Source of the DNA: Lentzea xinjiangensis
GTDB taxonomy: Bacteria > Actinomycetota > Actinomycetes > Mycobacteriales > Pseudonocardiaceae
Reading direction: 5' to 3'
DNA length: 64,000 nt
Assembly: GCF_900110955.1 (NCBI RefSeq)
Contig: NZ_FOFR01000026.1
Location: 14,671-78,670, forward strand
The position numbers were made by a program, and so were the translations under genes. Below the pieces are notes generated by a model. It saw only the letters and a list, made by a program, of their open reading frames with translations. It was not told the DNA's origin and did not search any database. The number at the start of each line of letters is the position of its first letter. Position 1 is the stretch's first letter. Shown one piece after another: positions 35,105 to 42,824 of the stretch.

Positions 35105-35416
35105 ATGACACTCGTTGCTGCTGCTTATGAGATGACCGCCGGACGCCTGTGGTCGCTGGTGGCCGGCGCGCTCGGCGTCGCCGGCATCGCCGTACTGGTG
35201 CTGACGCGGGGACGTGGCGCCCTGGTGGCCGTGGTCACCGGTGGGATCGGGGCGGTGATCGGCGCGCTGGTCGTCGTCATGGCGCAAGGCGGCCCCGGCA
35301 CCGGGTACGGCATCGTCGGCGGATACATCACGCTGGTGCTCGGCGTGGTCACGGCCGGTCTGGGCGTGGCGGCTGGGCGAAGAGGCGCTCGGGCTGCTGC
35401 ACGGCGCGACGGGTGA
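35105..35416 (+). CDS. Small DUF6223-type membrane protein
   Basis: 103 aa with three hydrophobic segments separated by Gly-rich turns (TAGRLWSLVAGALGVAG, GALVAVVTGGIGAVIGALVV, GPGTGYGIVGGYITLVLG). It resembles actinobacterial DUF6223 proteins; function unknown. Divergent from the histidine kinase gene with 133 bp between, so it may be a target or signal partner of that system. Its last 68 bp overlap the convergent ROK gene. Confidence 0.75.
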   Translation: MTLVAAAYEMTAGRLWSLVAGALGVAGIAVLVLTRGRGALVAVVTGGIGAVIGALVVVMAQGGPGTGYGIVGGYITLVLGVVTAGLGVAAGRRGARAAARRDG

Positions 35417-36512
35417 TGAGCCCGGCCGCTCCCCGCACGACCGCGAACTCGCCGAGCGGCGAGGCGATCAGCCTGGTGTGCCGCTCACCGCCCGCGAGCA
35501 CCCTTCTGTCCATTTCGGACTGAACGGCGACGCTGAGGTGCTCGTGCAGCACGGCGTAGCTGCCGCCGAGCACGACCGTGGGCACGTCGAAGAGGTTCAT
35601 CAGCGTGGCCAGCCCGACACCGAGGGCCTGCCCGGCCTGCCGCACGGACGTGAGGGCGCGTTCGTCCTGCGCTGCCAAGGCTTTGTGCAGCGAGTCGAGC
35701 CGGCGGCGCCCGGCCTGGCGGAGGATCACGTCGAGCCCCGCGTACCGCTCCACGCACCCGCGGCTGCCGCACGTGCAACGGACGCCGTCCCGTTCGATCA
35801 CCACGTGCCCGAGCTCGCCCGCGAACCCGCTGACACCGCGGTAGACCTCGCCGTTGAGCACGACACCGGCGCCGATGCCGACGTCCGCGGACACGTGCAC
35901 GAAGTCCTCGCCCGCGAGGTGCCGCGGCCAGAGGTGGGCGAGGGCGGCGAGGTTGGCCTCGTTGTCGAGCTCGACGTCGAGCGCGAGCCGGCGGCTGAGG
36001 CCGTCGGCGAGCGGGACGCCGACCAGGTGCGGCAGGTTCGGCGCCCGGACGACGACGCCGTCGTGCACGACACCGGGCACCGCGAGCCCGGCGCCGAGCA
36101 GCGGGCGGTCGCCGGTGATCTCGCGGATCAGGCCGGCGACGCGGTCGAGGACGTCGTCGGCCGAGGCCTTGCGGATGTCGGCGGGCACCAGGTGGCGGCG
36201 GATGGTCTCGCCGTCCAGGCCGAGGATCTCGACGGCCAGGTGGCTGACGTTGATCTCGGCGCCGACCGCGACCGGTCCGCCGGGGTGGAAGCGCAGGGGT
36301 TTGGACGGTCGGCCGAGGCCCGCGAGGGTGGCCGGTTCCTCGACGAGGATCCCGTTGGCCAGCAACGGTTCGGTGAGGTTGGAGAGGGTGGCCTTGGTGA
36401 GGCCGGTCCGTGCCGCGAGGTCGGCTCTCGAGCCCGGGCGGTCGACCAGGGCGAGCAGGACGGTGCGCAGGTTGCCCAGGCGGACCTGGCGCAGGTGGTC
36501 GACGGTGGTCAT
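35349..36512 (-). CDS. ROK-family transcriptional regulator (XylR/NagC type)
   Basis: 387 aa. Winged HTH about 15-60 (SRADLAARTGLTKATLSNL), then a ROK sugar-kinase-like domain with GIGAGVVLNGEVYRG, FAGELGHV, and the zinc motif CTCGSRGCVE. Last gene of the xylA-xylB operon direction, so it is the likely xylose repressor XylR, which would bind the palindrome in front of xylA. The ATG at 36512 overlaps the stop of the repeat ORF as ATGA. Confidence 0.88.
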   Translation of the reverse strand: MTTVDHLRQVRLGNLRTVLLALVDRPGSRADLAARTGLTKATLSNLTEPLLANGILVEEPATLAGLGRPSKPLRFHPGGPVAVGAEINVSHLAVEILGLDGETIRRHLVPADIRKASADDVLDRVAGLIREITGDRPLLGAGLAVPGVVHDGVVVRAPNLPHLVGVPLADGLSRRLALDVELDNEANLAALAHLWPRHLAGEDFVHVSADVGIGAGVVLNGEVYRGVSGFAGELGHVVIERDGVRCTCGSRGCVERYAGLDVILRQAGRRRLDSLHKALAAQDERALTSVRQAGQALGVGLATLMNLFDVPTVVLGGSYAVLHEHLSVAVQSEMDRRVLAGGERHTRLIASPLGEFAVVRGAAGLITRRAVQQPERLFAQPPRPDRP

Positions 36513-37246
36513 CGCACCCAGTATCGCCGCGGGGTGGAGGCGGGCCGCGCGTGGATCCGCGGTGCGGCCCGGAGGTGAGTGGCCGCGGGGAGAGTGGCTG
36601 CCGGGGGAGTGGCTGCCGGGGGAGTGGCTGCCGGGGGAGTGGCTGCCGGGTGGACGGCTGCCTGGTGGGTGGCCGCGGGGTGGATGGCTGCCGGGTGGGC
36701 GGTCGTGGGGTGAGTGGCCGTGGGGTGGGTGGCCGTGGGGAGAGTGGCTGCCGGGTGGACGGCTGCCAGGTGAGTGGCTGCCAGGTGAGTGGCTGCAGGG
36801 TGGACGGCTGCCGGGAGGGTGGCTGCCGGGAGGGTGGCTGCCGGGAGGGTGGCTGCCGGGAGGGTGGCTGCCGGGAGGGTGGCTGCAGGGTGGACGGCTG
36901 CCGGGAGGGTGGCTGCCGGGAGGGCGGTCGCGGAGAGGGTGGCCGCCGGGAGAGTGGCCGCCGGGTGGGCGGTCGCCGGACAGGTGGCCGCGGAGTGGGT
37001 AGCCGCGGGACAGCTGCGGGCCTGGGGCGTGCTGCGCGCGGCCCCAGTCGCCACCGCGATCGATCGCCTGGCTGTTGGCGACTGCGGCACCGCCTGGCCG
37101 CCCACGAACCCGATGGGCTGCCAGGTGGTCGGCGCCGCCGCCCAGGGGCCAGGGCGGGCGCGAGCCCTCGGCACGAGCGGTCGTGAAGTTGCCTCCACGA
37201 CCACCGCGCCGCGTCCTCGCGCCACGCCCGGCCCCCGGCCGGTCAT
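36509..37246 (-). CDS. Candidate Pro/Ala/Thr pentapeptide-repeat protein inside the xylose operon
   Basis: 245-aa open frame. Its ATG (37246) overlaps the xylB stop as ATGA and its TGA (36509) overlaps the ROK start as ATGA, so it fits exactly between two real genes with the coupling seen throughout this genome. Residues 1-75 are non-repetitive and basic. The rest is about 29 pentapeptides of consensus x-P-A-A-T (LPAAT, HPAAV, HPTAT, HLAAT). No signal peptide or membrane helix is visible. I know no function; Ala-Ala-Thr/Pro repeats recall glycosylated mucin- or antifreeze-like proteins, which is only resemblance. It could be a non-coding minisatellite that happens to lack stops, because the 15-bp unit is open in several frames. 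Confidence 0.45.
   Translation of the reverse strand: MTGRGPGVARGRGAVVVEATSRPLVPRARARPGPWAAAPTTWQPIGFVGGQAVPQSPTARRSIAVATGAARSTPQARSCPAATHSAATCPATAHPAATLPAATLSATALPAATLPAAVHPAATLPAATLPAATLPAATLPAATLPAAVHPAATHLAATHLAAVHPAATLPTATHPTATHPTTAHPAAIHPAATHQAAVHPAATPPAATPPAATPPAATLPAATHLRAAPRIHARPASTPRRYWVR
36573..37012. repeat. 15-bp minisatellite, about 29 units
   Basis: The unit GTGGCTGCCGGGAGG and variants (GTGGACGGCTGCCGG, GAGTGGCTGCCGG) repeat in strict 15-bp phase across about 440 bp. The period, a multiple of three, keeps all reading frames. It forms the repeat part of the candidate protein between xylB and the ROK gene. Such arrays can expand or contract by slippage. Confidence 0.9.
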
Positions 37247-38622
37247 CGGTTCAGGTACTTCTGCGCCGCGTCCGCGTACCGGGCGCGGATCTCCGGCACC
37301 GCCACCGCCTCGTACCGCCGGCTCGCCGCGCCGCTCCACTCCGGCGGCGTCGCCGACCGCGTGAGCGCCCAGGCGGCCTGCCGTGCGGCGCCGTCGGCGA
37401 CGTACTCGCCCGGCTCTGGCACCGTCACCGGCACCCCGAACATGGCCGGGGCGATCTCCCGGACCGCCGGGGAGGCCGCCGCGCCGCCGACGAGCCGGAC
37501 GCCGCTGACGTCCGCGCCCTGTTCGGCCAGTGCGTCGAGTCCTACCGCGAGACCGCACAGCATGCCTTCGACGGCCGCGCGCGCGATGTTGGCCGGTGTG
37601 GCGTTGGTCAGGGTCAGGCCGTGCAGGGCGCCGGTCGCGTCGGGCAGGTTCGGGGTCCGTTCGCCTTCCAGGTACGGCACCATCACCACACCTTCCGCGC
37701 CGGGCGGTGCCGACAGGGCCAGGTCACTCAGCTTCGCGAGGTCGACGCCCAGCACGCGGGCGGTCGCGTCGAGCACGCGGGCCGCGTTCAGCGTGCACGC
37801 CAGCGGCAGGTACCGGCCCGTGGCGTCGGCGAAACCGGCCACGATGCCCGACGGGTCCACCGCCCGCACGTCGCTGGTGGCCGTCACGACGCCGGACGTG
37901 CCGAGTGACACCACCACGTCGTCACCGCCGACGCCGAGCATCGCCGCCGCGTTGTCGCCGGCTCCCGCGCCGAGGACCAGTGCGCCCTCGACGGACTCGG
38001 TGGGGCCCAGCACCCGTGGCAGGGCCACGTCGGCGCGGCCGAGCCCGAGCGAGAGCAGCTCCGGCACGTAGGCGTTCGCCGCCGAGTCGAAGTAGCCGGT
38101 GCCCGACGCGTCGGACCTGTCGGTCACCAGGTCGGCGAGGTCGCCGGTGCCGCGCAGCCGCCACGTCAGCCAGTCGTGCGGGAGGCAGACGGCGGCGGTG
38201 CGCGCGGCGTTGGCGGGTTCGTGCTCGGCGAGCCAGCGCAGCTTGGTGATCGTGAACGACGCGACCGGCACCAGGCCGATCCTCGCCGCCCACTCGGCCG
38301 CGCCCAGCTCGGCCACCAGGTCCGCCGCCGCGGCGGCGGACCTGGTGTCGTTCCACAGCAACGCTTCCCGCACGACGGCGCCGGCCTCGTCGAGGCAGAC
38401 CATGCCGTGCTGCTGGCCGGCGACGCTCACGGCCGCGACGTCGTCGAGGCCGCCGGCGTCCGACAGCGCGGCCTGTAGCGCGTCCCACCAGTGCGACGGG
38501 TGCACCTCGGTGCCGTCCGGGTGCGTGGCGCGACCTTCCCGGACGAGCTCGCCGCTCTCCGCGTCGCGGATCACGACCTTGCAGGACTGCGTCGAGGAGT
38601 CGACGCCCGCGACGAGCGTCAT
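37243..38622 (-). CDS. xylB: Xylulokinase
   Basis: 459-aa FGGY-family kinase. The N-terminal phosphate loop is GVDSSTQSCKVVI, with substrate-side motifs SVAGQQHGMV and LWNDTRS, and a C-terminal ATP-site GGAAASPAVREI. It phosphorylates D-xylulose to xylulose 5-phosphate, feeding the pentose phosphate pathway. ATG at 38622, one base after the xylA stop. Second gene of the xylA operon. Confidence 0.94.
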   Translation of the reverse strand: MTLVAGVDSSTQSCKVVIRDAESGELVREGRATHPDGTEVHPSHWWDALQAALSDAGGLDDVAAVSVAGQQHGMVCLDEAGAVVREALLWNDTRSAAAAADLVAELGAAEWAARIGLVPVASFTITKLRWLAEHEPANAARTAAVCLPHDWLTWRLRGTGDLADLVTDRSDASGTGYFDSAANAYVPELLSLGLGRADVALPRVLGPTESVEGALVLGAGAGDNAAAMLGVGGDDVVVSLGTSGVVTATSDVRAVDPSGIVAGFADATGRYLPLACTLNAARVLDATARVLGVDLAKLSDLALSAPPGAEGVVMVPYLEGERTPNLPDATGALHGLTLTNATPANIARAAVEGMLCGLAVGLDALAEQGADVSGVRLVGGAAASPAVREIAPAMFGVPVTVPEPGEYVADGAARQAAWALTRSATPPEWSGAASRRYEAVAVPEIRARYADAAQKYLNR

Positions 38623-38623
38623 G

Positions 38624-39772
38624 TCAGCGCGCCCCGGTGAGGTGCTCGAGCGCGAGCTGGTTGAGCCGGACGAAGCCGAAGCCGCGCTCGGCCGCCTTCT
38701 CCGGGTCGAAGCTGTCGTCGTTGATCAGGTCGTCGTAGGACTCGCCGCTGCCGAGGGTCGGCTTCTTGAGCTCGTCGACGCCCGCGATCCGGAGCGCCTC
38801 CTGCACCTCGGGGTCGGCGCGGAACGCGAGGGCGCGCTCCTTGAGCAGCAGGTACGTCGCCATGTTGGCCTTGGCGGAGTCCCAGACGCCCTGGATGTCC
38901 TCGGTGCGCGACGGCTTGTAGTCGAAGTGCCGCGGGCCGTCGTAGCCGGCCGCCTCCAGCAGGTCGACCAGCGCGAACGCGTTCATCAGGTCGCCGTGCC
39001 CGAAGACCAGGTCCTGGTCGTACTTGATGCTGCGCTGCCCGTTGAGGTCGATGTGGAACAGCTTGTCGTGCCACAACGCCTGCGCGATGCCGTGCACGAA
39101 GTTCAGCCCGGCCATCTGCTCGTGCCCGACCTCGGGGTTGAGACCGACCATCTCGGGCTTGTCGAGCGACGAGATGAACGCGAGCGCGTGGCCGACCGTG
39201 GGCAGCAGGATGTCGCCGCGCGGCTCGTTCGGCTTGGGCTCGAGCGCGAACCGCAGGTCGTAGCCCCGGTCCGTGACGAACTGCGTCAACAGGTTCATGG
39301 CCTCGCGGTACCGGTCGAGCGCGGCCCGCACGTCCTTGGCCACGTCGTACTCGGAGCCTTCCCGCCCGCCCCACAGCACGAAGGTCTTCGCGCCGAGCTC
39401 GGCCGCGAGCTCGATGTTGCGCAGCACCTTCTTCAGCGCGAACCGGCGCACCGCGCGGTCGTTGCTCGTGAAGCCGCCGTCCTTGAAGACGGGGTGGCTG
39501 AACAGGTTCGTCGTGACCATCGGGATGACCATCCCGGTGTCCTCCAGAGCAGCCTGCAGCCTGCTGATCTGCTGGTCCCGGTTCGTCGCCGCGAACCCGA
39601 ACAGGTCGTCGTCGTGGAACGTGAGACCGTACGCGCCCAGTTCGGCGAGCCGGTTCACCGCCTCGACCACGTCCAGCTCGGGCCGCGTGGCGTCGCCGAA
39701 CGGGTCACGACCCGACCAGCCGACGGTCCAGAGACCGAAGGAGAACTTGTCCGCCGGAGTGGGCGCAACCAT
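38624..39772 (-). CDS. xylA: Xylose isomerase
   Basis: 382 aa, the size of actinomycete (class I) xylose isomerases. Catalytic His in TFHDDDLF, VLWGGREG, metal ligands in EPKPNEPRGD and NPEVGHEQMAG, and HIDLNGQ. It converts D-xylose to D-xylulose in the cytoplasm. ATG at 39772 with GAGG 6 bp upstream; ATG at 39784 is less likely because it lies between the operator and the ribosome site. Preceded by a clear promoter and palindrome. Confidence 0.96.
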   Translation of the reverse strand: MVAPTPADKFSFGLWTVGWSGRDPFGDATRPELDVVEAVNRLAELGAYGLTFHDDDLFGFAATNRDQQISRLQAALEDTGMVIPMVTTNLFSHPVFKDGGFTSNDRAVRRFALKKVLRNIELAAELGAKTFVLWGGREGSEYDVAKDVRAALDRYREAMNLLTQFVTDRGYDLRFALEPKPNEPRGDILLPTVGHALAFISSLDKPEMVGLNPEVGHEQMAGLNFVHGIAQALWHDKLFHIDLNGQRSIKYDQDLVFGHGDLMNAFALVDLLEAAGYDGPRHFDYKPSRTEDIQGVWDSAKANMATYLLLKERALAFRADPEVQEALRIAGVDELKKPTLGSGESYDDLINDDSFDPEKAAERGFGFVRLNQLALEHLTGAR

Positions 39773-39786
39773 GATCCACCTCATTC

Positions 39787-39839
39787 GTTCAATGCTTGAA
39801 CTTAGTGCGGACAGTACGACGCGCGGGCCTTGATCGCAA
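39787..39839 (-). promoter_or_regulatory. xylA promoter and ROK-type operator
   Basis: -35 TTGCGA (39834-39839) and -10 TACTGT (39811-39816) with a 17-bp spacer on the minus strand. Just downstream is a perfect palindrome GTTCAA-TGC-TTGAAC (39787-39801) over the start of transcription, the likely site for the ROK regulator encoded at the end of the operon. Confidence 0.82.
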
Positions 39840-39843
39840 TCGG

Positions 39844-40440
39844 TCAGGCCTGGCGGGCGGCGGCGGCCTCCTCGACGGCGGGCGCGAGCGCCGCCGCGAT
39901 CTCGCGGTAGCCGGCGGCGGACGGGTGGAAGCGGTCGGCGGCGAAGAGCGAGGGGTCCGCGGCGAACCGCGGCGTGACGACGCGCTCGACGTGGGCGACG
40001 ACGCCGCCCGCCCGGATGACGGCCTGCTGCTGCACGCGGGCGTAGTCCCGGCTCACCGCCGACACCACGTCGCGCAACGCGGGCGGCACGTGCGTGACGA
40101 CGCTCATGTCCGGCGCCGTGGCGACGACGACCCCGGCGCCCGCCCGGCGCAGGTCCGCGACCGCGTCGTGCAGCAGTTGAGCGCCGACCTGAGCGGGGAC
40201 GAACCTCGTCAGGTCGTTGGCCCCGATGACCACCACGGCGATGTCCACACCGCCCGCGACCGCGGTGCCGACCTGGGCGCGCAGGTCGGCGGAACGGGCA
40301 CCCGAGACCGCGTGCACTCTCAGATCGACCTCGTGTCCCTTCGCGCGGAGGTGGGCGGCGAGCAGCGGGCCGAGGGTGTCCTCCCGGCGGGTGCTCCCGA
40401 CGCCCGCGGCAATCGAGTCGCCGAGCAAGCAAAGGCGCAT
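39844..40440 (-). CDS. SGNH/GDSL-family hydrolase
   Basis: 198 aa. Block I GDSIAAGVGS with nucleophile Ser, Gly of block II in SGARSADL, block III GANDLTR, block V DRFHPS with catalytic Asp/His. A lone esterase or lipase-like domain without signal peptide; substrate unknown. ATG at 40440; no strong ribosome site upstream. The stop lies 72 bp before the xylA start on the same strand, but xylA has its own promoter. Confidence 0.85.
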   Translation of the reverse strand: MRLCLLGDSIAAGVGSTRREDTLGPLLAAHLRAKGHEVDLRVHAVSGARSADLRAQVGTAVAGGVDIAVVVIGANDLTRFVPAQVGAQLLHDAVADLRRAGAGVVVATAPDMSVVTHVPPALRDVVSAVSRDYARVQQQAVIRAGGVVAHVERVVTPRFAADPSLFAADRFHPSAAGYREIAAALAPAVEEAAAARQA

Positions 40441-40488
40441 GACAGGTTCAACGGCCGGCGTTGTGGCGGTGTTCCAAGGGAAAACCGG

Positions 40489-40517
40489 TTTCACCGTGGC
40501 GCTGGTCTCTCTACGAT
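40489..40517 (+). promoter_or_regulatory. Promoter of the EF-G-like gene leader
   Basis: -35 TTTCAC (40489-40494) and -10 TACGAT (40512-40517) with a 17-bp spacer. The predicted start is about 210 nt upstream of the EF-G-like gene, leaving a long leader that contains a short ORF and a hairpin. Confidence 0.6.
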
Positions 40518-40556
40518 TCACGATCAACACCACCGAGTGACGAGGGGAGACCGGCC

Positions 40557-40661
40557 GTGCGCACCGCCGCCGTCGTCGTCGTTCCCTCGTCCCGTTTCGA
40601 CGTGATCCTCGTGTCCCCGCACCCCGGTCGCCCGCTGCGCGCCGGGCACCGGAGTGCCTGA
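40557..40661 (+). CDS. Candidate 34-aa leader peptide upstream of the EF-G-like gene
   Basis: GTG start at 40557 with AGGGGAG about 7 bp upstream. The peptide contains a Val run (TAAVVVVPSS) and ends in a Pro/Arg-rich tail. Its TGA (40659-40661) is the first base pairs of a strong hairpin. Ribosome position on this ORF could decide whether the hairpin forms. It may instead be a short chance ORF. Confidence 0.4.
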   Translation: MRTAAVVVVPSSRFDVILVSPHPGRPLRAGHRSA

Positions 40662-40701
40662 CGAACCCGAGACCGGGCTTCGTCGGGTCATCGCGCTGAC
40701 C
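40660..40701 (+). ncRNA. Leader hairpins, possible attenuator
   Basis: GACGAA-CCCG (40660-40669) pairs with CGGG-c-TTCGTC (40674-40684) around an AGAC loop with one bulged C. A second hairpin GGTCA/TGACC (40686-40701) follows. A competing pairing of ACCCGA (40665-40670) with TCGGGT (40683-40688) would disrupt the first stem, as expected of an attenuator. No T-tract follows, so the mechanism could be transcriptional or translational. Confidence 0.5.
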
Positions 40702-40735
40702 TGTGGTCCCTTTCGCACCGAAAAGGCACTGAACC

Positions 40736-42715
40736 ATGCGCACGACCACGTTGAACGCCATCCGCAACCTCGGCATCCTCGCCCACGTCGACGCGGGCAA
40801 GACCACGCTCACCGAACGAATCCTGTTCGCCACCGGCACCACCCACAGGCGCGGCGAGGTCCACGACGGCACCACCGTCACCGACTTCGACCCGCAGGAG
40901 CGCGACCGCGGCATCACGATCTTCGCCGCGGCCGTGGGCTGCACGTGGGACGGGCATCGGATCAACCTCATCGACACGCCGGGCCACGTCGACTTCTCCG
41001 ACGAGGTCGAGCGGTCCCTGCGCGTGCTGGACGGGGCTGTCGCGGTGTTCGACGGCGTCGCCGGTGTCGAGCCGCAGAGCGAGGCGGTGTGGCGGCAGGC
41101 CGATCGGCACGGCGTGCCGCGGATCGCGTTCGTCAACAAGCTCGACCGGGCGGGCGCGGACCTCGACGCGGCCGTCGAGTCGATCAGGACGCGGCTGGAC
41201 GCGGTGCCGCTCGTCGTGCAGCTCCCGATGGGTGCCGAGGACGGGTTCACCGGCGTGGTCGACCTCGTCCGGATGCGGGCGTTGACCTGGCAGGACGAGC
41301 TGGAGGAAGGGCCGGTGCCCCACGGGCTGCTGGCCGAGGCACGACGACGGCGCCGCCTGCTCGAGGAGGCGGTGGCGGAGCTGCACCCGGACGTGCTGGA
41401 GGAGTTCTTCGAGCACGGCCTGTCCGATGAGACGCTGGAAGGCGCGTTGAGGGAGCTGACGATCCGTGGAACGGCGACCGTGGTGCTGTGCGGCTCGGCG
41501 TACCGGAACCGGGGCCTCGAACCGCTGCTGGACGCCGTGGTCGCGTACCTGCCGTCCCCTGTGGACGTTCCTCCGGTGCGCGGTGCCGGTGGTGAGGAGC
41601 GACCGCCCGACCCGGCCGCGCCGTTCGCGGCACTGGTGTTCAAGCTCAACGCCACCGCCACGGGACGGCTGGCCTGCGCGCGGGTCTACTCTGGCACCGT
41701 CCACAAGGGAGACACGATCCTGGTGGCGGGCAGGAGCGAGCGCGTCGGGCGGATCCTCCGGGTGCAGGCCGATCGGCACACGCCGGTCGAGTGGGCGGTC
41801 GCGGGCGACATCGTGGCGCTGGTCGGGCTGAAGTCGGCCCGGACCGGGACGACGCTGTGCGCCCCGGCGGCTCCGCTGCTGCTCGAACCGCCGGTGTCGG
41901 CCGACCCGGTCGTGTCGGTGGCGGTCGAACCGAGGACCGGTGCCGACCACGGGCGGCTCGCCGAGGCGCTCGCGCACCTGGCCGACGAGGACCCGTCGCT
42001 GCGGGTCAGGACGGACCCCGAGACCGGGCAGACGGTGTTGTCCGGCTTGGGCGAGCTGCACCTGGAGGTGGCGGTGGCGCGGTTGCGCCAGCGCGTCGAG
42101 ATCACCGCGGGACGGCCGAGGGTGGCCTACCGCGAGACGGTGACCAGCGGTGTGACGGGGTTCGTCCACCGGCACGTCAAGCAGGACGGAGGTCAGGGGC
42201 AGTTCGCGCACGTGGTCATCGACACGGAACCGCTGGAGACCGGTTTCGAGTTCCGCTCGGCGGTCACCGGAGGGCGGGTGCCGCCGGAGTTCATCCGCGC
42301 GGTCGAGCAGGGCTGCCGGGACGCGCTGGCCGAGGGGCCGCTCGGCCACCCGGTGACCGGGCTGCTGGTGACGCTGACCGACGGGTCCACGCACGTCAAG
42401 GACTCCTCGGAGATGGCGTTCCGGACGGCGGGACGGCTGGGGCTCCGCGCGGCGCTCGCGGCCGGCTCGACGGCGTTGCTCGAACCGGTCGCCGAGGTCG
42501 AGGTCGTCGTGCCGGACTCGTGCCTCGGCGGGGTGGTCGGTGACCTGGCCGCCCGCCGCGGCCGGGTCGAGGGGTCGGTGGCCAGGGCCGGCACGACGGT
42601 GGTGACGGCGATCGTGCCGTTGGCGGAGATGTTCGGGTACGTGACGAGGTTGCGCAGCCGGACGCAAGGCCGCGGCACGTTCACCAGCCGTCCGGCCGGT
42701 TACGCGCCGGCGTAG
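40736..42715 (+). CDS. EF-G-like translational GTPase (EF-G paralogue)
   Basis: 659 aa. G1 AHVDAGKTT (16-24), G2 region DRGITI, G3 DTPGH (80-84), G4 NKLD (134-137), then domains II to V with GLGELHLEV and the terminal SRTQGRGTFT motif of EF-G. It is shorter than housekeeping EF-G (about 700 aa), like the secondary copies found in actinomycetes, and lacks the str-operon context. Possible roles are ribosome recycling, stress translation or ribosome protection against an antibiotic. The C-terminus resembles EF-G rather than Tet(M)/Otr(A). AAAGG lies 9 bp before the ATG. Expression may be controlled by the leader described upstream. Confidence 0.88.
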   Translation: MRTTTLNAIRNLGILAHVDAGKTTLTERILFATGTTHRRGEVHDGTTVTDFDPQERDRGITIFAAAVGCTWDGHRINLIDTPGHVDFSDEVERSLRVLDGAVAVFDGVAGVEPQSEAVWRQADRHGVPRIAFVNKLDRAGADLDAAVESIRTRLDAVPLVVQLPMGAEDGFTGVVDLVRMRALTWQDELEEGPVPHGLLAEARRRRRLLEEAVAELHPDVLEEFFEHGLSDETLEGALRELTIRGTATVVLCGSAYRNRGLEPLLDAVVAYLPSPVDVPPVRGAGGEERPPDPAAPFAALVFKLNATATGRLACARVYSGTVHKGDTILVAGRSERVGRILRVQADRHTPVEWAVAGDIVALVGLKSARTGTTLCAPAAPLLLEPPVSADPVVSVAVEPRTGADHGRLAEALAHLADEDPSLRVRTDPETGQTVLSGLGELHLEVAVARLRQRVEITAGRPRVAYRETVTSGVTGFVHRHVKQDGGQGQFAHVVIDTEPLETGFEFRSAVTGGRVPPEFIRAVEQGCRDALAEGPLGHPVTGLLVTLTDGSTHVKDSSEMAFRTAGRLGLRAALAAGSTALLEPVAEVEVVVPDSCLGGVVGDLAARRGRVEGSVARAGTTVVTAIVPLAEMFGYVTRLRSRTQGRGTFTSRPAGYAPA

Positions 42716-42743
42716 AGCGCGCGGGCCCGCCGGAGCGGGCCAG

Positions 42744-42787
42744 GGGACCGGTCGAGCCGGCGAACGGGTGCCGGCTCGACCGGTCCC
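42744..42787 (+). terminator. Strong hairpin terminator after the EF-G-like gene
   Basis: A perfect 18-bp stem (42744-42761 with 42770-42787) closes an 8-nt loop, 28 bp after the stop. Confidence 0.88.
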
Positions 42788-42824
42788 GCTGTGTCCGATC
42801 GGCGGAGACGGGGTGGGCCGTGCC

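Noticed and set aside
36573..37012. CRISPR array
   Set aside because: Units are 15 bp with no unique spacers and no cas genes nearby; it is a minisatellite.
40736..42715. Tetracycline-resistance ribosomal protection protein (Tet(M)/Otr(A))
   Set aside because: Length is similar, but the C-terminal SRTQGRGTFT and the central GLGELHLEV motifs are those of EF-G.
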